A DNA stretch of 64,000 nucleotides from the NCBI GenBank assembly GCA_961205875.1, contig OY540817.1, positions 3,693,001-3,757,000 of the forward strand. The letters run 5' to 3'. A model generated the notes under the pieces. The model did no database searches, had not been told where the DNA came from, and saw only the letters and a list, made by a program, of their open reading frames with translations. The translations under genes were made by a program, and so were the position numbers. Below, piece after piece: positions 1 through 13,400 of this stretch; position 1 is the stretch's first letter; each line of letters begins with the position of its first letter. Source of the stretch: Sialis fuliginosa (lineage: Eukaryota; Arthropoda; Insecta; Megaloptera; Sialidae).

Positions 1-420
1 TTATAACCAACTTAGGAAGTTCTCAATTTGAATTTCAACTATGTATTTTTTATGTATGTTCGGGCATAATTTTGACAAATATGCACCGATTTAAATGATT
101 TTTGTTTGAAAGAGTATACTCCCGAGGTGGTCCCAAATAAATTTTATCAGAATCTGACAATGGACTTCGAAGATATGTCACTCAAAATAATAATTTAATA
201 AAGAAACTAACTGTTATCCGTGACTTTGTTCAAGTGGAATTTACGTTAGTGAAAACAACACCATAAAATTAAGTTGGGTAAATAATACAGATTTCTGTTA
301 TGATAGTTATTAAGGCAAAACAGTATAACCTATAATGCATACAAATGTCATACATCCATTTTTTTTATCTAATCAAATGTTCTTCCTCAGGATGCAAGCT
401 CTCTCCCGGCCAAATTTCAT
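1..420. repeat. Dispersed repeat fragments at left edge
   Basis: Positions about 40-190 closely resemble 22020-22160 (same order of GGGCATAA, ATATGCACC, GATTTTTGTTTG, GTGGTCCCA and ATTTTATCAGAAT), and a shorter version is near 56590-56650. Positions about 395-470 hold a separate repeat-like block ending in AAACAAACAGACACA. No coding potential was seen. The ninein gene must continue to the left of this, so the segment is probably intronic. Confidence 0.6.
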
Positions 421-496
421 CAAGATTGATTCAGCGGTTTATTCGTGAAAAGGTAACAAACAAACAGACACATACTTTTGCATTTATAATACTTAC

Positions 497-1403
497 GATG
501 GAGTGCAGTTTCTGCTTGCTTCTGTTGCTTACACAATTGTTGCTGTAAATGTCTATTTTTCATATCTAACTGGCACAATCTGGCGTTCAAGTCTTGTATA
601 GTTCCTAAACTAACACGACAAGTCTGTTTACTCCCCCTCGTCGGAACGTACGACCGCAAGCCTTTCCACTTATAATAATACACCGGCTCTTCTGTTAGTT
701 CGTCTTGTAAATTACCAACTTCCTTTTTTAAATTATCACGTTCTTTCATTAAAAGTAAGCACTCTTGATCTAACTCGGATCTCAAACTGGAATCCAATTC
801 TTCGCCATTTTTTTCATCTATACGTTTCTTCAACTCATTAATTTCTTGGTTCTGTGATTCGATCGTTTGTTCTGAATATATTTTATAACTTTCTAATTCT
901 TCTTCCAACTCCGTAAACTGTTTTTCGTAACTGTTTTCTTCAATAACCGGTAACTTGGATTGGTTAGTAAATTGTTCTTCTAGAACTGTCATTTTTGAAA
1001 GTAGTTCTTGTAATTTCAAATCGCTCTGTTTCTGCTCACTTTCAAATAGCTGCCGTTCTTCCTCTAGTTTCTTTTGCCAGTAATCTTCGCACAGTTCGTA
1101 CTCCTGACGCATTAATTCTAAACTATCTTCTAATTCGTTGCATCTAGCTGTCGCAGTTTTATACTTTTGTATTATTTCGCTATCGACTTTATCAGGCACA
1201 TTTGATAAAGAGTTTTCTTCAACAGATAGGACAGATAGGTCATTGCTATTTGCAATATGTTTGTTTAATTCATCTACTATTTTTAATAATATTGGCTGCG
1301 TAAAACTACCATCGTTTAAACAATCATCGCCTTTGTCATTTATATTTTGTTGTATGTCTACATAGTTCTTGTTTTTCACAAGAAATCCTATCAAATCATT
1401 AAT
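497..1403 (-). CDS. Ninein-like exon 3 (coiled coil)
   Basis: A 907-nt exon from acceptor TTTTAG|ATTAAT to donor CATC|GTAAGT, with phase 0 in and phase 1 out. It encodes about 302 residues of coiled coil. Near its end the helix pattern is broken by an aromatic/basic stretch (YYYKWKGLRSYVPTRGSK), after which coiled coil resumes. The next exon is not in the window. Confidence 0.8.
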
Positions 1404-4400
1404 CTAAAACAAAATTGTTATTAAATTTCAAAAAATAAAATAATTTTTGACTCATTGAATTTAGGGATTTAATTTTATAAAAGAATTAAATTCTCAATAA
1501 AATAATGTCCTGAAAATTTGTCATAATTCACTAATACAAACTTTAGAACATACTAAAGAATGATTTTACCGTATTATTTAAACGATAAACCTATTTTGAA
1601 AAAGATAAATGTTTTTACTAATATTAATTAATATATGTACATACCATTAAATTAAATAGTTTCTGATCTTTTTCAGTATAATCATTAAATTGATTAATAA
1701 GATCATTTTGTTGTTGAGTTTTTAGAGTTTCGGATAATTCTGAAATTAAATAATTAAATTAATATTTTATTTTTTGATAAGGTACCGGCACCAGTCTTGG
1801 ACAATACCGCACTACTTTATTTAAATGTACTAAATAATATAACTGTAAAACAGCATAATTTAATAACAATCGGCTAATTGATGTCAAAATGGTGGACATT
1901 TAAATTAATTATTAGTGTAATCTATGTATTAATTATTATACAAGTATTCCTCGACTTACGACGGTTCACACTTATGACCTTGTGTTTGTCTCTTTCATAC
2001 ATGCACATATTACATAAATGAAACAAACAATTGCAGGGATTTCCCTAAAATTTAATATATTTATTATTATTTATGTATATATTTTAGGGAACCCGCAACT
2101 GTTTCTTATGTATACGAAATGCGATTTGTTTTACAACAAGAAAAATGTCAAAAGCAAAAATATGTGACATATTGTACACATTTTTTTTATGAAACTCGAC
2201 TTATGATCTATTCTAATTATAACCGATGTCTAGGAACCTATCTCAGTCGTAAGTCGAGGAATACCTATATTATCATAGCATCTGCTTTACATTGTTTCAA
2301 ATTTTATGATTATTTATTTTATAACTTTTGGGTCGTAGTACTTATCATTTTGTAATCATTAGCAAGTGTCCATCACTGGGTGCCCATTACTGGTTTTACT
2401 TTATCTATTACTGGAGAAAAAATATAAACAAAATAAAAGGCTATAATTTAAAAACAAACTATATTTGCAGACTTTGGTAATTAAATTGATTTAATAAAGA
2501 GTTACTTGCTTTTATTAGTAACATAAGTTCATGAGAATTACAAAAAAAAAACATCAATCCCCCAAAAAAACAGTATATATATTATATACAGTTTACCTTG
2601 CTCTTAAAGCATCCAAGACTGGTGCAAATACCTTAATTCATAATTTTCACTAATTAGTAAATGAAAGTAAATTAAAAAGTATAAATACCATCACTGCAAG
2701 TTTTATTAAGTATATCCACTGAATTGATTGATTCCACATGTGTAGAATGTTTACTGTTTTTAATTGTGGACAGTTCTGCTTTCATATTTTCTATTGTTAT
2801 AGATAATTCGTCATTCTGATCTCTCAACACTGTATTATCAAACTGCAACTTTTTAATTTGATTTAACAACATTTCAATCATTTCACTTTCCCTTGTTCCT
2901 TCAAGAATTGAATTGTCTTGTTTTTCCTTTTCAAGTAATTTAATCTTTTGTACTAAAAGCATATTAGTTTCTTTCAACTCGTCCAACTGACATTTCAAAT
3001 CTAGTTTATCTCTTTCAAGATCTGTGACATCGCTTTGAATTGAAACAATCCTTGCTTTATTATCTACATCTTCACTTTCAATCTGAAGTATTTTCTTTTC
3101 AAATTTGTGTACAATTTTTGACGTTTGTTCTTTTTCATTTGTTAGCTGTTCGCTCAGTTCTTTAATAGTTTCTCCGTATTTGTATTCTAATTGTTGTATT
3201 CTTTCTTTGGATGCTTTTTCCATTTTTGCATGGTTGTCGTCTATTTCTTGGGCAAGAAACTGGGCTCTTTGGTTGGCTTCAAATATATTATTTTTTAACT
3301 TATCTCTTTCAGCAACTGTTTGTTCAATGACTGACTTTAGCGATTGGATTTCGTAATGATAAAGAGATAATAAAGCTTTAAATATTGATACTGGAGGTAC
3401 ATGGGTATATTCAACAGGCGTAGAGTTAATTTCTGAATTTATAATTGCGTGAAGTTCCTCTTCTAGAACTGTGTCTAACTTCAATATATCAATTTCTTCT
3501 GTCACAAATCCTAATTCGTTTAACAGACTTGAAGCGTCAGAAATCCCTGCGTTTTCCCACATTTCTGTTACAACATCTGAACTAACAAACTTATAACTAT
3601 TTAAATTTAATAATGTTGATTCTGGGATATAATTTTGAATAACATCGTGATCGTCTGATAAGTGGTTATCAGAAAATACAGATTTCTGTGTTATTTCTTC
3701 ATTGGATTGAATATATTTCATAAACATTTCAAAATTGATTTTCTCCATACATTCGACTGAAAAGTTATCTTTCAAAATATTCAATAGTGCTTTATCCATT
3801 CCCGTGTATTCGCACATTCTTAATAATTCTTCACAATTCATGTAGCCGTTTTCATCCGTTCTCCAATACTTCCAGAACTTTTGCATTGTATCTAGTTCAG
3901 AATCTTTATGCAAACTACCGTCAAATAAATCAAGAGGCACGCTATCATCGATTGTATAAATTGTAGAGTTTGGAAAAGATGTACAGCGTTTTAGTTTTAG
4001 CTCGTTACGATACTTGTTGGTATGGACGTCACTCTGAGAGTTTGATCGTTTAACTTTATTTTGCGTGGTATTGTCTTTTCCGATATTTTCATTTTCTGAG
4101 TCGTCTTTTTCAGGAGACTGTATGATGTTGTCTCCGGGTCGTGATCGGCGACCATATTTTTTAGCACCGTAAACAAATTTCGGTAACACTTCTCTGTCTG
4201 GAGAATTCCGATCTTTTTTTTCCGTTTTTGTTTCATTGTCGTTAACAATGTGTGTGTTTTTCAATAGTGTTAAAAGAGCTTCTTTAAAATCATAGAAAGA
4301 CACTCTGTCTTCATTTGGTTTTGTCAATAATGAGTACACTAATTCTGAACTATGATTTTCTAGCTGCAATATAGAACATAAATCTACAAGTTCATTTTTA

Positions 4401-4486
4401 TCTAAAGAACCACACTGCTTTAAATCACATGTGTTAAATACATCAAGTAGTTGTTCTTCATAGGGATCGCATAGAAGATCACTCAT
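497..4486 (-). CDS. Ninein/Bsg25D-like centrosomal protein, 5' part (3 exons)
   Basis: Exons 4486-2689, 1739-1645 and 1403-497 join in frame through GT/AG sites and give at least 933 residues; the gene continues beyond the left edge. Ninein-family proteins anchor microtubule minus ends at centrosomes. Residues 21-32 form a degenerate EF-hand loop (D..CGSLDKNE). Residues 102-116 carry PKFVYGAKKYGRRSR, which matches the conserved block after the first EF-hand in ninein and ninein-like proteins. A second EF-hand-like loop is at about 209-220 (DENGYMNCEE) and a third helical repeat at about 307-350. From about 375 onward the protein is long coiled coil rich in E, K, Q and L, with an aromatic/basic break near YYYKWKGLRSYVP in exon 3. 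The ATG at 4486 was chosen because it starts the EF-hand module at the usual distance. The family is secure from the motif order; ninein versus ninein-like is not distinguished. Confidence 0.85.
1645..1739 (-). CDS. Ninein-like exon 2 (coiled coil)
   Basis: A 95-nt exon between acceptor TTTCAG and donor GTATGT. It restores the frame of exon 1 (G|AA gives Glu) and encodes 31 further codons that read as heptad-like helix (ELSETLKTQQQNDLINQF). It is too short to stand out alone; frame continuity on both sides supports it. Confidence 0.75.
1781..2632. mobile_element. MITE-like element, copy 1, in the ninein intron
   Basis: The ends are inverted repeats built on GGTACCGGCACCAGTCTTGGA and CCAAGACTGGTGC. 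The body matches 44430-44970, so these are two copies of one non-autonomous family. This copy is longer because another element (1947-2261) sits inside it. The superfamily was not determined. Confidence 0.75.
1947..2261. mobile_element. Nested TA-flanked MITE (Tc1/mariner-like)
   Basis: Terminal inverted repeats TTCCTCGACTTACGAC and GTCGTAAGTCGAGGAA are flanked by TA on both sides. The insert is absent from the sister copy at 44430-44970, which shows the empty site. A TA duplication is typical of Tc1/mariner; no transposase remains. Confidence 0.75.
2689..4486 (-). CDS. Ninein-like exon 1: EF-hands and first coiled coil
   Basis: This 1,798-nt exon starts at the ATG and ends at TGATG|GTATTT with phase 1. 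It encodes 599 residues plus one base: EF-hand-like N-terminus, a Ser/Lys/Asp-rich linker, the second and third EF-like repeats, and coiled coil from about residue 375. Confidence 0.85.
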
Positions 4487-6890
4487 TTCAAATTGTCATA
4501 AAAATCTGTAAATAAACAGAACAACTTTATTTGCTTTTATTTATAGAACATATACACTATTAGCAAAATACTTTTACAAGTGAAAACAGTTAAGGAATTT
4601 CTAAAAGTATTTAGGTACAAACATAACGTGTTAATTAATCGATAAAATTATAGCACAATTAATTAACAACAAATTGCATTTATAAAACAGATCAATTTTG
4701 TAATTAGATTCCATTTTCCATTTGAACATGAGCTTTAATGTACTTACCAATAACATTAAATCACAATAATATTAACAAATAATAGGTTTTCAGTGGATCA
4801 CTCTAAATTAACATTCCGAAAATAAACTGAAGAATTGTTTTAATTAAATGACTGCATTTTCCGCACCCTACTTTAATAGATTTTGACATTTGCTTAAATG
4901 CATAGATAATGAACATGTACGTATTACGTGACGTATACACAAACACATGACATTGACATTTTTAAATTGAAATACATACTAATTGGTTAATTGAATTTTT
5001 ATCACAAGAATCCGTAGGTTATGTACAAGTACATACGTAATGTAGTTAATTTTTATCGATTTATATACATACGTGGCATACGTGTTATGTATTTAATTTT
5101 CTATATACTTTTACTACACCACTGAAAATATTTTATTTGGGTAATTTAAATCCAGTGGCGTGTTATATATTTTATATATTGTAGGCAATTTAGGCAACAA
5201 TTAAAATAATAACAAACATAGTATTTATCATATTAAACTAATTTTTATTGGAATAAACATAATAAAAATAAATACACATAATTGATATAAAAATTTTAAT
5301 TAAACAATTACCACATTAATATTATAAATAAATGTTGTGCTTCTATTTCATTAAAAAGTGTATTTTTATTTGTATGAAATGTAATTGTTTGGTAAACAAT
5401 ATAAATTAAATATAGACTATAATATGTACAACTTATGAAAATATTCTTATATACTCATTATGGTGAGTCGAAAATAAGATATAAAAATCATCAATACAAA
5501 CATAACGCATGTTTAGAACGGGCTTGTCACTAGAGTAGAATGTGCTGCATCTATTGTAACATGTAGGAATTTTTATTTCACAATTATTTAATAAAAACAG
5601 TTAGTTGCAGTGGCGATTGAATCTCCATTTTTATACTATATTAACCCTCTTTCGCTCCAATAGATTGTCCTACCCAAGGACAGTTAAAGTGTACATAATT
5701 ATTAAAGCATCAACTCTATTCTGAATAACTATATATGTACATGTATGTACAGTTGTGATATCGGGACACCTATATTCTCCGTATTAACCTGTATCTGTTG
5801 TTTGTATTAATGAGTTACCCATTTATTTTCCAATTTTTAATCAACCCTATAAGACATTTACTTATATAATTAAATCTAAAAATTTGATTATGGAATTGCG
5901 CTAACTACAGTTAAATAATTTTAATATATCTGACTAGAGGATGTCAAAAAACTAGTTGATTAATTGCACGTTTATGTTTTCATTTTTAAAATAAAAATAT
6001 CTAAAACCCATAGACATCGAGGATGGACAGTGCATTCTGTATTAACTCAATGGTGTAACATCTGTTCAAAAAAGGAGAGAGAGATGCAGTGTAGTTTGGA
6101 ACATAGACATAGAGTTACACAGTTATTCCAAATCTGTTTCTATCTCTTTCTTTTGACACGGTTTTGTGGGTTCTGTGTTCGAGTCAGATGCCTGGTCCAT
6201 TTCTCTATGTCTATGCTAAAACCTATATTACATTGGTCAATTTAAAATTAGTGACCTTGAAACGTTTAATGATTGCCAATTACTTTATTTATTTGAATCA
6301 TTTTATGTTAATTATTAATTATAATTAATTTCTCTAGATTGGTATTGCAGATTATGTTAGAGAAATTGTTGAAAAAATTGACAAGTGTAAAACGTTTCAA
6401 TGTAAACACACTTTACACAAAAAGTACCTGTCAATAAACATTATAATTTTATCTGCTATAACCTTACAAATAATGAAAATATAAAAATGCATTTATTATT
6501 CGAATTGTTAACAAAGCTGCAAACTGAACCCTTTTGATTTTGGGAAAAATAAATTTAACCAACTTTCAATTAAGATTTCGGTACAAATTTAGTTATTATT
6601 AAGAATAATGATGAAACAATGTTTTTTAAATTTTAATTGATATAATACTGGGTTCATATTGGTGATGATTGATAACCTAACTTTAACCTCCAGTTTCACC
6701 AAATTCTGTTATTTTTAACAGCCATGTAAATCTCTAAATGGACCAATCAGAGCCCAGAATTTACTATTTAACCAAGCTGGCAACACAAACATAAATTCTA
6801 GTGAATTTGGGTATATAGGTGAAGTTAAAAATAAAAACTTGAGTTAATGAAGTTAGGTCAGCAATAACTACTTATTTTGTAAAATTTAAT
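4487..6890. other. Intergenic, AT-rich, no gene recognised
   Basis: This lies between the ninein-like start (4486) and the 3' end of the MTMR gene (7328), both on the minus strand, so it should hold the ninein-like promoter and 5' leader. No conserved core promoter was identified. An imperfect inverted repeat built on CATAGACAT lies at about 6006-6226 and may be an old MITE. Confidence 0.5.
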
Positions 6891-7156
6891 TAAGTTATTT
6901 ATTGTTTTAGCATCCCAAATTATTTGATATTAATTCTGACATTTGTTTGTGATCGCAAAGTAACTGCACAAAAATGAAAAAATCTAATTGTTATAATTTA
7001 TTTAAATTATTTTGTTTTTTCGAAAATTAAAATAAGATAAATCAAATTAAAAAATATTAAAAATAAACATCTGGAATACAGACGTAACAATGAGACTTAA
7101 AAAAAACATAGATTCATCATAAAATAATTTGGGATGCTAAAACGATAAATAACCTA
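6891..7156. mobile_element. Small palindromic MITE downstream of the MTMR gene
   Basis: About 33 bp at each end are inverted copies with one or two differences (core TTTTAGCATCCCAAATTATT and its complement). Total length is about 266 bp with no coding potential. It lies just beyond the MTMR stop codon. Confidence 0.75.
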
Positions 7157-7327
7157 ATATTTAATTGTATGAATCTGGAAAAGATATATATATTACATAT
7201 TATTATTTTCTATTTTATAATACAGTCTCCGACATAACAGTCTTTTTAATAATATATATATGTGATGTACTTTAATAAAATAAAATAAACAACTTGTATG
7301 AAATATATAAGTAACGTGCGTTATGAT

Positions 7328-7471
7328 TTATCTATGTTCATTGGAGTCTACAATAGTCTGATAGCAAGGTCTGCAAATGGGCACATCTCGGTTACTCATG
7401 TGCCCCGGTAATGACTTGTGTTTGTCAATACATCGAGTACAAAACACATCGCCACATTTCCAACAATGATA
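7328..7471 (-). CDS. Mtmr6: MTMR last exon: FYVE-related zinc finger
   Basis: A 144-nt exon after a 60-bp intron. It encodes [14 protein letters not shown] and, after a His/Pro-rich loop, ICRPCY, then stops at TAA. With the Cys pair of the previous exon this gives eight Cys, as in FYVE domains. The RKYHCWKC version of the basic R(R/K)HHCR motif is altered. No AATAAA was seen nearby on the minus strand; an ATTAAA is present around 7272. Confidence 0.88.
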   Translation of the reverse strand, partial: YHCWKCGDVFCTRCIDKHKSLPGHMSNRDVPICRPCYQTIVDSNEHR

Positions 7472-10400
7472 CTGAAATACAAACGTCAACAATTAAATTG
7501 TGTTTAGGTTGCGGTTTTAACTTTCACATACCTTTCTACTGAAATGATCAAACTGTGTACTACATGAACACTCTTTAACGTTCCGGAGTGTCTTCCAGTC
7601 AATTGCGACAGAGCTCAGTTCCTCTGTGATGTTATCTATCTCACTGTTATTGCAGTTGATGGGTTCGCTTATGTCTATTGAAAGTTTTAACGGGTGCGAA
7701 TCTTCGGCAGATTTTAGTTCGCTCAGAGATGATCTCTCGTATAAGGTTTTATTATCAACTAGGTTAGAATCATCTGGTTTAGGGCTTACAGGAGATTTTA
7801 ATTTGCTAAGGGTTGTTGATTTTGTCAACAGTGATTTCAGTGATGAGATTTTCTGTAAATAAATTAAATTATTTTCAAATAGTTGTAATTTTGGTAAAAA
7901 TGATCGTAATGAAATTTTTCAAAAAGTAAATTAAAGCTTGATATTTCTATTTTAAGATTCTTTCAAAAATTTTAATTCCATTGGCATCTTAAAAAGTTAC
8001 AGGCTGATATTTCTTACCTTAGTTAAAAATTTCATATGATCTTCTAAGGAACTTGTGTGCTCACAGGTGGCTAATAATATATCATTCAAAGGTTCACGAG
8101 GATGTACTCCGTTTTCAAATCTGCTATACATTCCTCTCCAAAATCTAAAAGTTTCATAAAACCACAATAAGACAATTATAAAACAATATATATCTAAACT
8201 GTAATAAACACCTTATATTCTGCGGAGACAAATTAGGTTGTAAAACTCCTGAGTTATCATCTGCGGCATACAATGGATTTATATATTCATTAGTGTGATT
8301 AGCCATGTAACCCCATAACGAATATGTTCTTTCCGAAACTCTGCAAAATATAACAATCGTATTATACAAGTTAAAAAAATACAATCTATATTTACTAACC
8401 TTAAATCAACTCGATCTTTTTCACAATTCCCTATAAAAGTACCGTATTGACATGAGTGTGCGTGATCGTGCAATGTAAGAAGAAAACGTTCATTGAATTG
8501 GAAAGCCGCAGGTCGTTGTTGAGTCAGCTGCCACGTTGCGTCTAGCATTTGTGTGAACACTGGTGATACTTCGCGAGCATCGCCTTGAATATGTCCACAC
8601 CGTTCAGAAAACTTGTGTCCGAATGCCAGCCAGTCTTTTTCTATAAGTGCCTATAATAACCAAACACATTTATATTAAAAAATTCAACAAAAAAAATGTG
8701 ATAATATTTTCATTTAAAAAGAATCTGACAGTTATAGTGATTGTTGTAAAATTAAACATAACCTCAAATAATATACGTTTAGTAAGGTTATATTGTATTT
8801 TTAAAATTTCTCATGATATATGACATAAGTACCTGTTTTTAGTACTGTTCTAATATTTTTTTAGGCTAATACGGAGACTCTGGGGGTCCTCTGTCAGATT
8901 TGTGAAAAATCACGTATATAGTTATTCAGAATAGGGTTGACGCGCATGCGTGACTAGATCATTGTTAACAACTTTTATAAATCACGCATTTTATAAAACG
9001 ACTGACCACGTTTAGCTGTGTTATATTTAATTATTTAGTTTATGTTAAAGTAGTCCAGATAGATTGGTTCGTTTTCAGGTAGAGTTAGGTTAGGTTTATA
9101 AATTTCTGTTTATGCACTAAATAATATATTAACATAGATACAACATACTCTACTCTTTTCTAACACATTAACACGTGACTTTTAGAGTTTTTGACAGAGG
9201 ACCCCCAGAGTCTCTAATAGAGGAAAGTTTTATACTGTAATATTAATTTAAATAATAATTATATAAAATTTCAACTAACTTGGAAGCCCTGAATAGTGCG
9301 ATAATATGGATCAAGCATCAATTCCGCTAAGGAACAGACTTGTGCAGTTCGATCCCATCCGTCTGAACAATGAACCAGCACGCTTACGCCTGAATCTACA
9401 GCTTGAGCGACAAACCACGCTGTGTCTAAAATAGATTTAATGTGGCGTAACCAACCGCTACCTTCTAAACCACCGAGGAAACCGCTCATTGTTTGATTCT
9501 TCTGTTCGCAAGCTAAAATTACCCCTCTTTAATTAATTTGCTCACTTGTATAATAAATAAATGTACTTACTGTCGATTAATTTGACAAGACTGTTTCTCA
9601 TAACGTGTATATTCTCAATTCCTATAAAATGAAATTTAATGTTTTCGTAGAATGCTTCATTTTCGTAACCTTTTCCAGCCGCACGGTTTGCCATAGCATT
9701 TATCTGTAAAGAGAATTGATGTATTTCAATATTTGATGAACAAACAACTAGATTTTGTAAAAGTTGAATTAATAATTTACATCTTTTTGGCATCTTAGTG
9801 TAAGCTGCATCTTTATGGTAGCAATAAAAAGTTAAAAAATAAACTGTTAAAAAAAGGTACAGGAAAAACGGACCATGTTCATTAAATAAAATAAAAATAG
9901 TTTAAAATTATTTTAATTTGCCGCGTTGAACTTATTAAAAAACTAACCATGCAGTGGTGTTCATTGTTTTAATGGGGTACTCTATAATATACAGTAGGGT
10001 CTCTTTTTACGCGGTAGATACGTTCCATAGAAAACCACATGTTAGAAAAAACATCTGCCAAGTAAATTCACAGTGCTTCCTCGTGCTAAATTCACTAAAA
10101 CCGATAGTGTTCAGATAAATTGCCTGGCATTGGTTAACCATTTAATTTTTATACAAATTTTATTAAAAAATCTTAGTTCGAATTTTTTCTTAAAACGCAC
10201 CTGAATATTTTTTCATATATTTTTAATTTTTTGACAATTTCAATTTAAATCTTAATTTATGCAAATGTAAAAATGACATTTAAAACGTCAAATTGACATT
10301 TAAAACGCCAAAGTGACATTTAAAACGTCAAAATGACACTTAATATATCCAATCAAATATCAATTTAGAAAAACAAAACACGAATTTTTAAAATAAATTG

Positions 10401-13400
10401 AGATAAATCTTTGTAAGGGAATATTTTACAACAAACGTAGTAGACCCATATTGTAGGAAATTTAAAAATAAATATTTTGGAGTGTCACTCCTCCCCCTTA
10501 CACACGATTTTAATGATTTTGAAATAGCACCGTCCTCAAGCCAGACCCAACCATCCGATCAAGTTTCAACAATATCGGTTCAGTGGTTATTATAGGAAAT
10601 TTAATGCTCTACAAAAAAGATTCTATAAAATTTTCACGTAAAATGTGTAGTTCTTGAGATATGTTGAAAAAATAAATATTTTGGGGTGTCACCCCTCCCC
10701 CTTACATACGATTTTGATGATTTTGAAATGGGACCGTCCTCAAACCAAACCTAACCATCCGACCAAGTTTCAATAATATCGGTTCAGTGGTTCATGAGTT
10801 ATGCGTGTGACAAGGATTCAGGGTACAGACGGACACACGGACAGACAGACAGACACGGAACGAAAAGTGTTTGTCTTGACGTGAAACGGATAAATAAATT
10901 TAAAATTTTGAAATTGGAGAACTTTTTTTTTGTCTCAATCTGAAACGATCACATAGCTTCTCGTATCTTCGATATTGCGAGGAAGCAAAATGGGTGACTG
11001 TGTCGGGATGCACAGTCGAGGAATTGACGTGAATACGTTCCAAATCCAAGGTCGCGTCATTTGCGGCAGTGGGGTTAAATAAAACTCAGACTTATGAAGT
11101 GCTTGCGTCGTCGTTGACCAAGCCGCTGACTTTCGCATTTTAGCGTGTTCTCAGAGGCGCAGGAGCCGGGGGGTGGGGGTAATAGCTACTTCCACCCCCC
11201 AAATTTGGATCCTGTTTTTTAGGGCGTGAAATTATAAAAATATGTTTTTTGTAATTTTTTTACTCTTAAAAATTATTGAATTTTTGTAAACTGATGTTAA
11301 AGCTCACAAACAAATTGTAAAATGTAACCATGAGACAAAGAATAATACAAAGTGAGTACAGTGAAACCGCGTTAGTACGCTTTACTTAAGTATGTTTTTA
11401 AAAATCTTTTTAGGTCCCGGCATTCTTCCATAAAACCCCATGCTAAAATATTTCGTTAGTACGTTTTTCTCGTTCCTTTAAAAACGTATTATCAAGGTTC
11501 TACTGTATTTCTATTTATTTATTTATTAAACAAATAATACGATATTCATCAAGCTAAAGAAAATTTAAATCAAATTTGAAATTTAAGAACACCAAGTTAA
11601 GTTGGGTGAGCTTAATTTTTGAGGTTCGTACTGCCCCTCCCCGCAGAAAAAAATTGAGACGCTCTTTCCAATGCTATGCGTCTTTTATATTTCATACTGG
11701 CTTTTGCGCGTGTTTTAGCCGACATGATTTTTTAAATATTATTATATGAAGTTTTTCACCCACTAAAACTAGTTAAATGTTTTGATTTGTACTTTTACCT
11801 CGTAGATCTAATTGAGATCTATAATTTGAGACCAAAATCAGCGTGATAGCTGCTTTGAGTGTCGAACTATATTGATTGTAAATTTACACAAGCGCGCAAA
11901 ATGATCGCTGCGCGCTGAACCTCCTTCGTCCGTACTACAGGAGTGGCTCAGTGATACGGACCAAAATGATACCAAAATCATCCCAGTCGTACTTTTAGTT
12001 TCTGAGTTATTCAATGATTTTAGATCACTCTGAAAATATTACATTCAGTTTCTAAAATACCCCCCCCCCCCTCACAGGATTTGACTGGCACCAGACGTTA
12101 TTCACGTCAAAATCACATAAATTAAACGCCATAATGACATTTAAAACGTCAAAATGACATTTAATATATCCAAGCAAATATCAATTTAGAAAAACAAAAC
12201 ACGAATTATTAAAATAAATTGAGATAAATCTTTGTAAGGGAATATTTTACATCAAACGTTGTAGACTCAAATTATAGGAAAATAATGCTCTACAAAAAAT
12301 ATTCTATAAAATTTTCACGTAACATGTGTTGTTCTCGAGATATCTTGAAAAAATTAATATTTTGGGTTGTCATCTCTCCCCCTTCTGCACGATTTTGATG
12401 ATTTTGAAATGGGACCGTCCTCAAGCTAGACCCAACCATCCGACCAAGTTTCAATAATATCGGTTCAGTGGTTCATGAGTTATGCGTGTGACAAGGATTC
12501 AGAGGACAGACGGACACACACACGGACGGACAGACAGACAGACACGGAACGAAAAGTGTTTGTCTTGACGTGAAACGGAAAGATAAATTTAAAATTTTGA
12601 AATCGGAGAACATTTTTTTTGTCTCATTCTAAAACGATCAATGAAAAACGTTTGAAAAAAATTCGTGATGCATGGATACCATAGAGAAGATTAAGTTCTA
12701 TAATTTTTATCATAAGCATTTTTTACGTAAAATCAGCCGTTTTGGAAATATGTATGTTGAAAACTATTGTTACGCCGATTTTTCGCTGCGTTCACAAAAC
12801 TACCCTTCACTTTGAGCAACGATTGCGAGAGTAGGCTGGGAATTAACCGAATAGTGAACATGATATTTTTTACGTAGAATTTTATGTGGAATCTTTAATT
12901 CCTGTAATATTTTTTTCTCCGAACAGAAGTTCGGATGAAAAATGGGAAAAACTGGAATAAATTTCATTCCGGGGGTAGTTTTTTTACGTGAAAGGGGATG
13001 TTCCATCCACGATTTAGGTGGGAACTTTTCGGGCTCTTATTTCAAACCCTACTAAGAGTTTGTGGACAAAGTATCAAAACTTTATGAATTTGTTCTTCTA
13101 AAATATCTAATTTACTTGGACTATATGTGAAATCTTGTTAAACGAAGATTTAAATAATAACAATTCCTTGAATTGCCGCCGAAACGGGGAATCCCTGAAT
13201 TTGCATGAAAAATCGCACCACGTAAAAAGAGATCTCTTACTGTACTGGATAAAGAAAAACAGTAAAATAAAACAATTACCTTTGGTCGTGTATCAACTAT
13301 ATACATATATCTTGATCTGGGATTTGATCTGAGAACGCAATCTAAGAGGCGTTCATCCTCGACACAACGGGCACTGAAACCAGCTAGCGGTTGTCCGCAC

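Larger units (their letters stand above)
9992..13242. mobile_element. Composite pogo/Tigger-like element
   Basis: The left end TA|CAGTAGGGTCTCTTTTTACG and right end CGTAAAAAGAGATCTCTTACTG|TA are inverted and flanked by TA. CAGTAGGG..CTC ends with a TA duplication resemble pogo/Tigger elements. The interior holds blocks repeated elsewhere: 10330-10910 recurs at 12160-12620 and, inverted, at 33690-34260 and 58260-58990. The block 10985-12100 recurs at 36190-36895. No intact transposase was seen. It fills most of the intron between the exons at 9703 and 13280. Confidence 0.65.
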
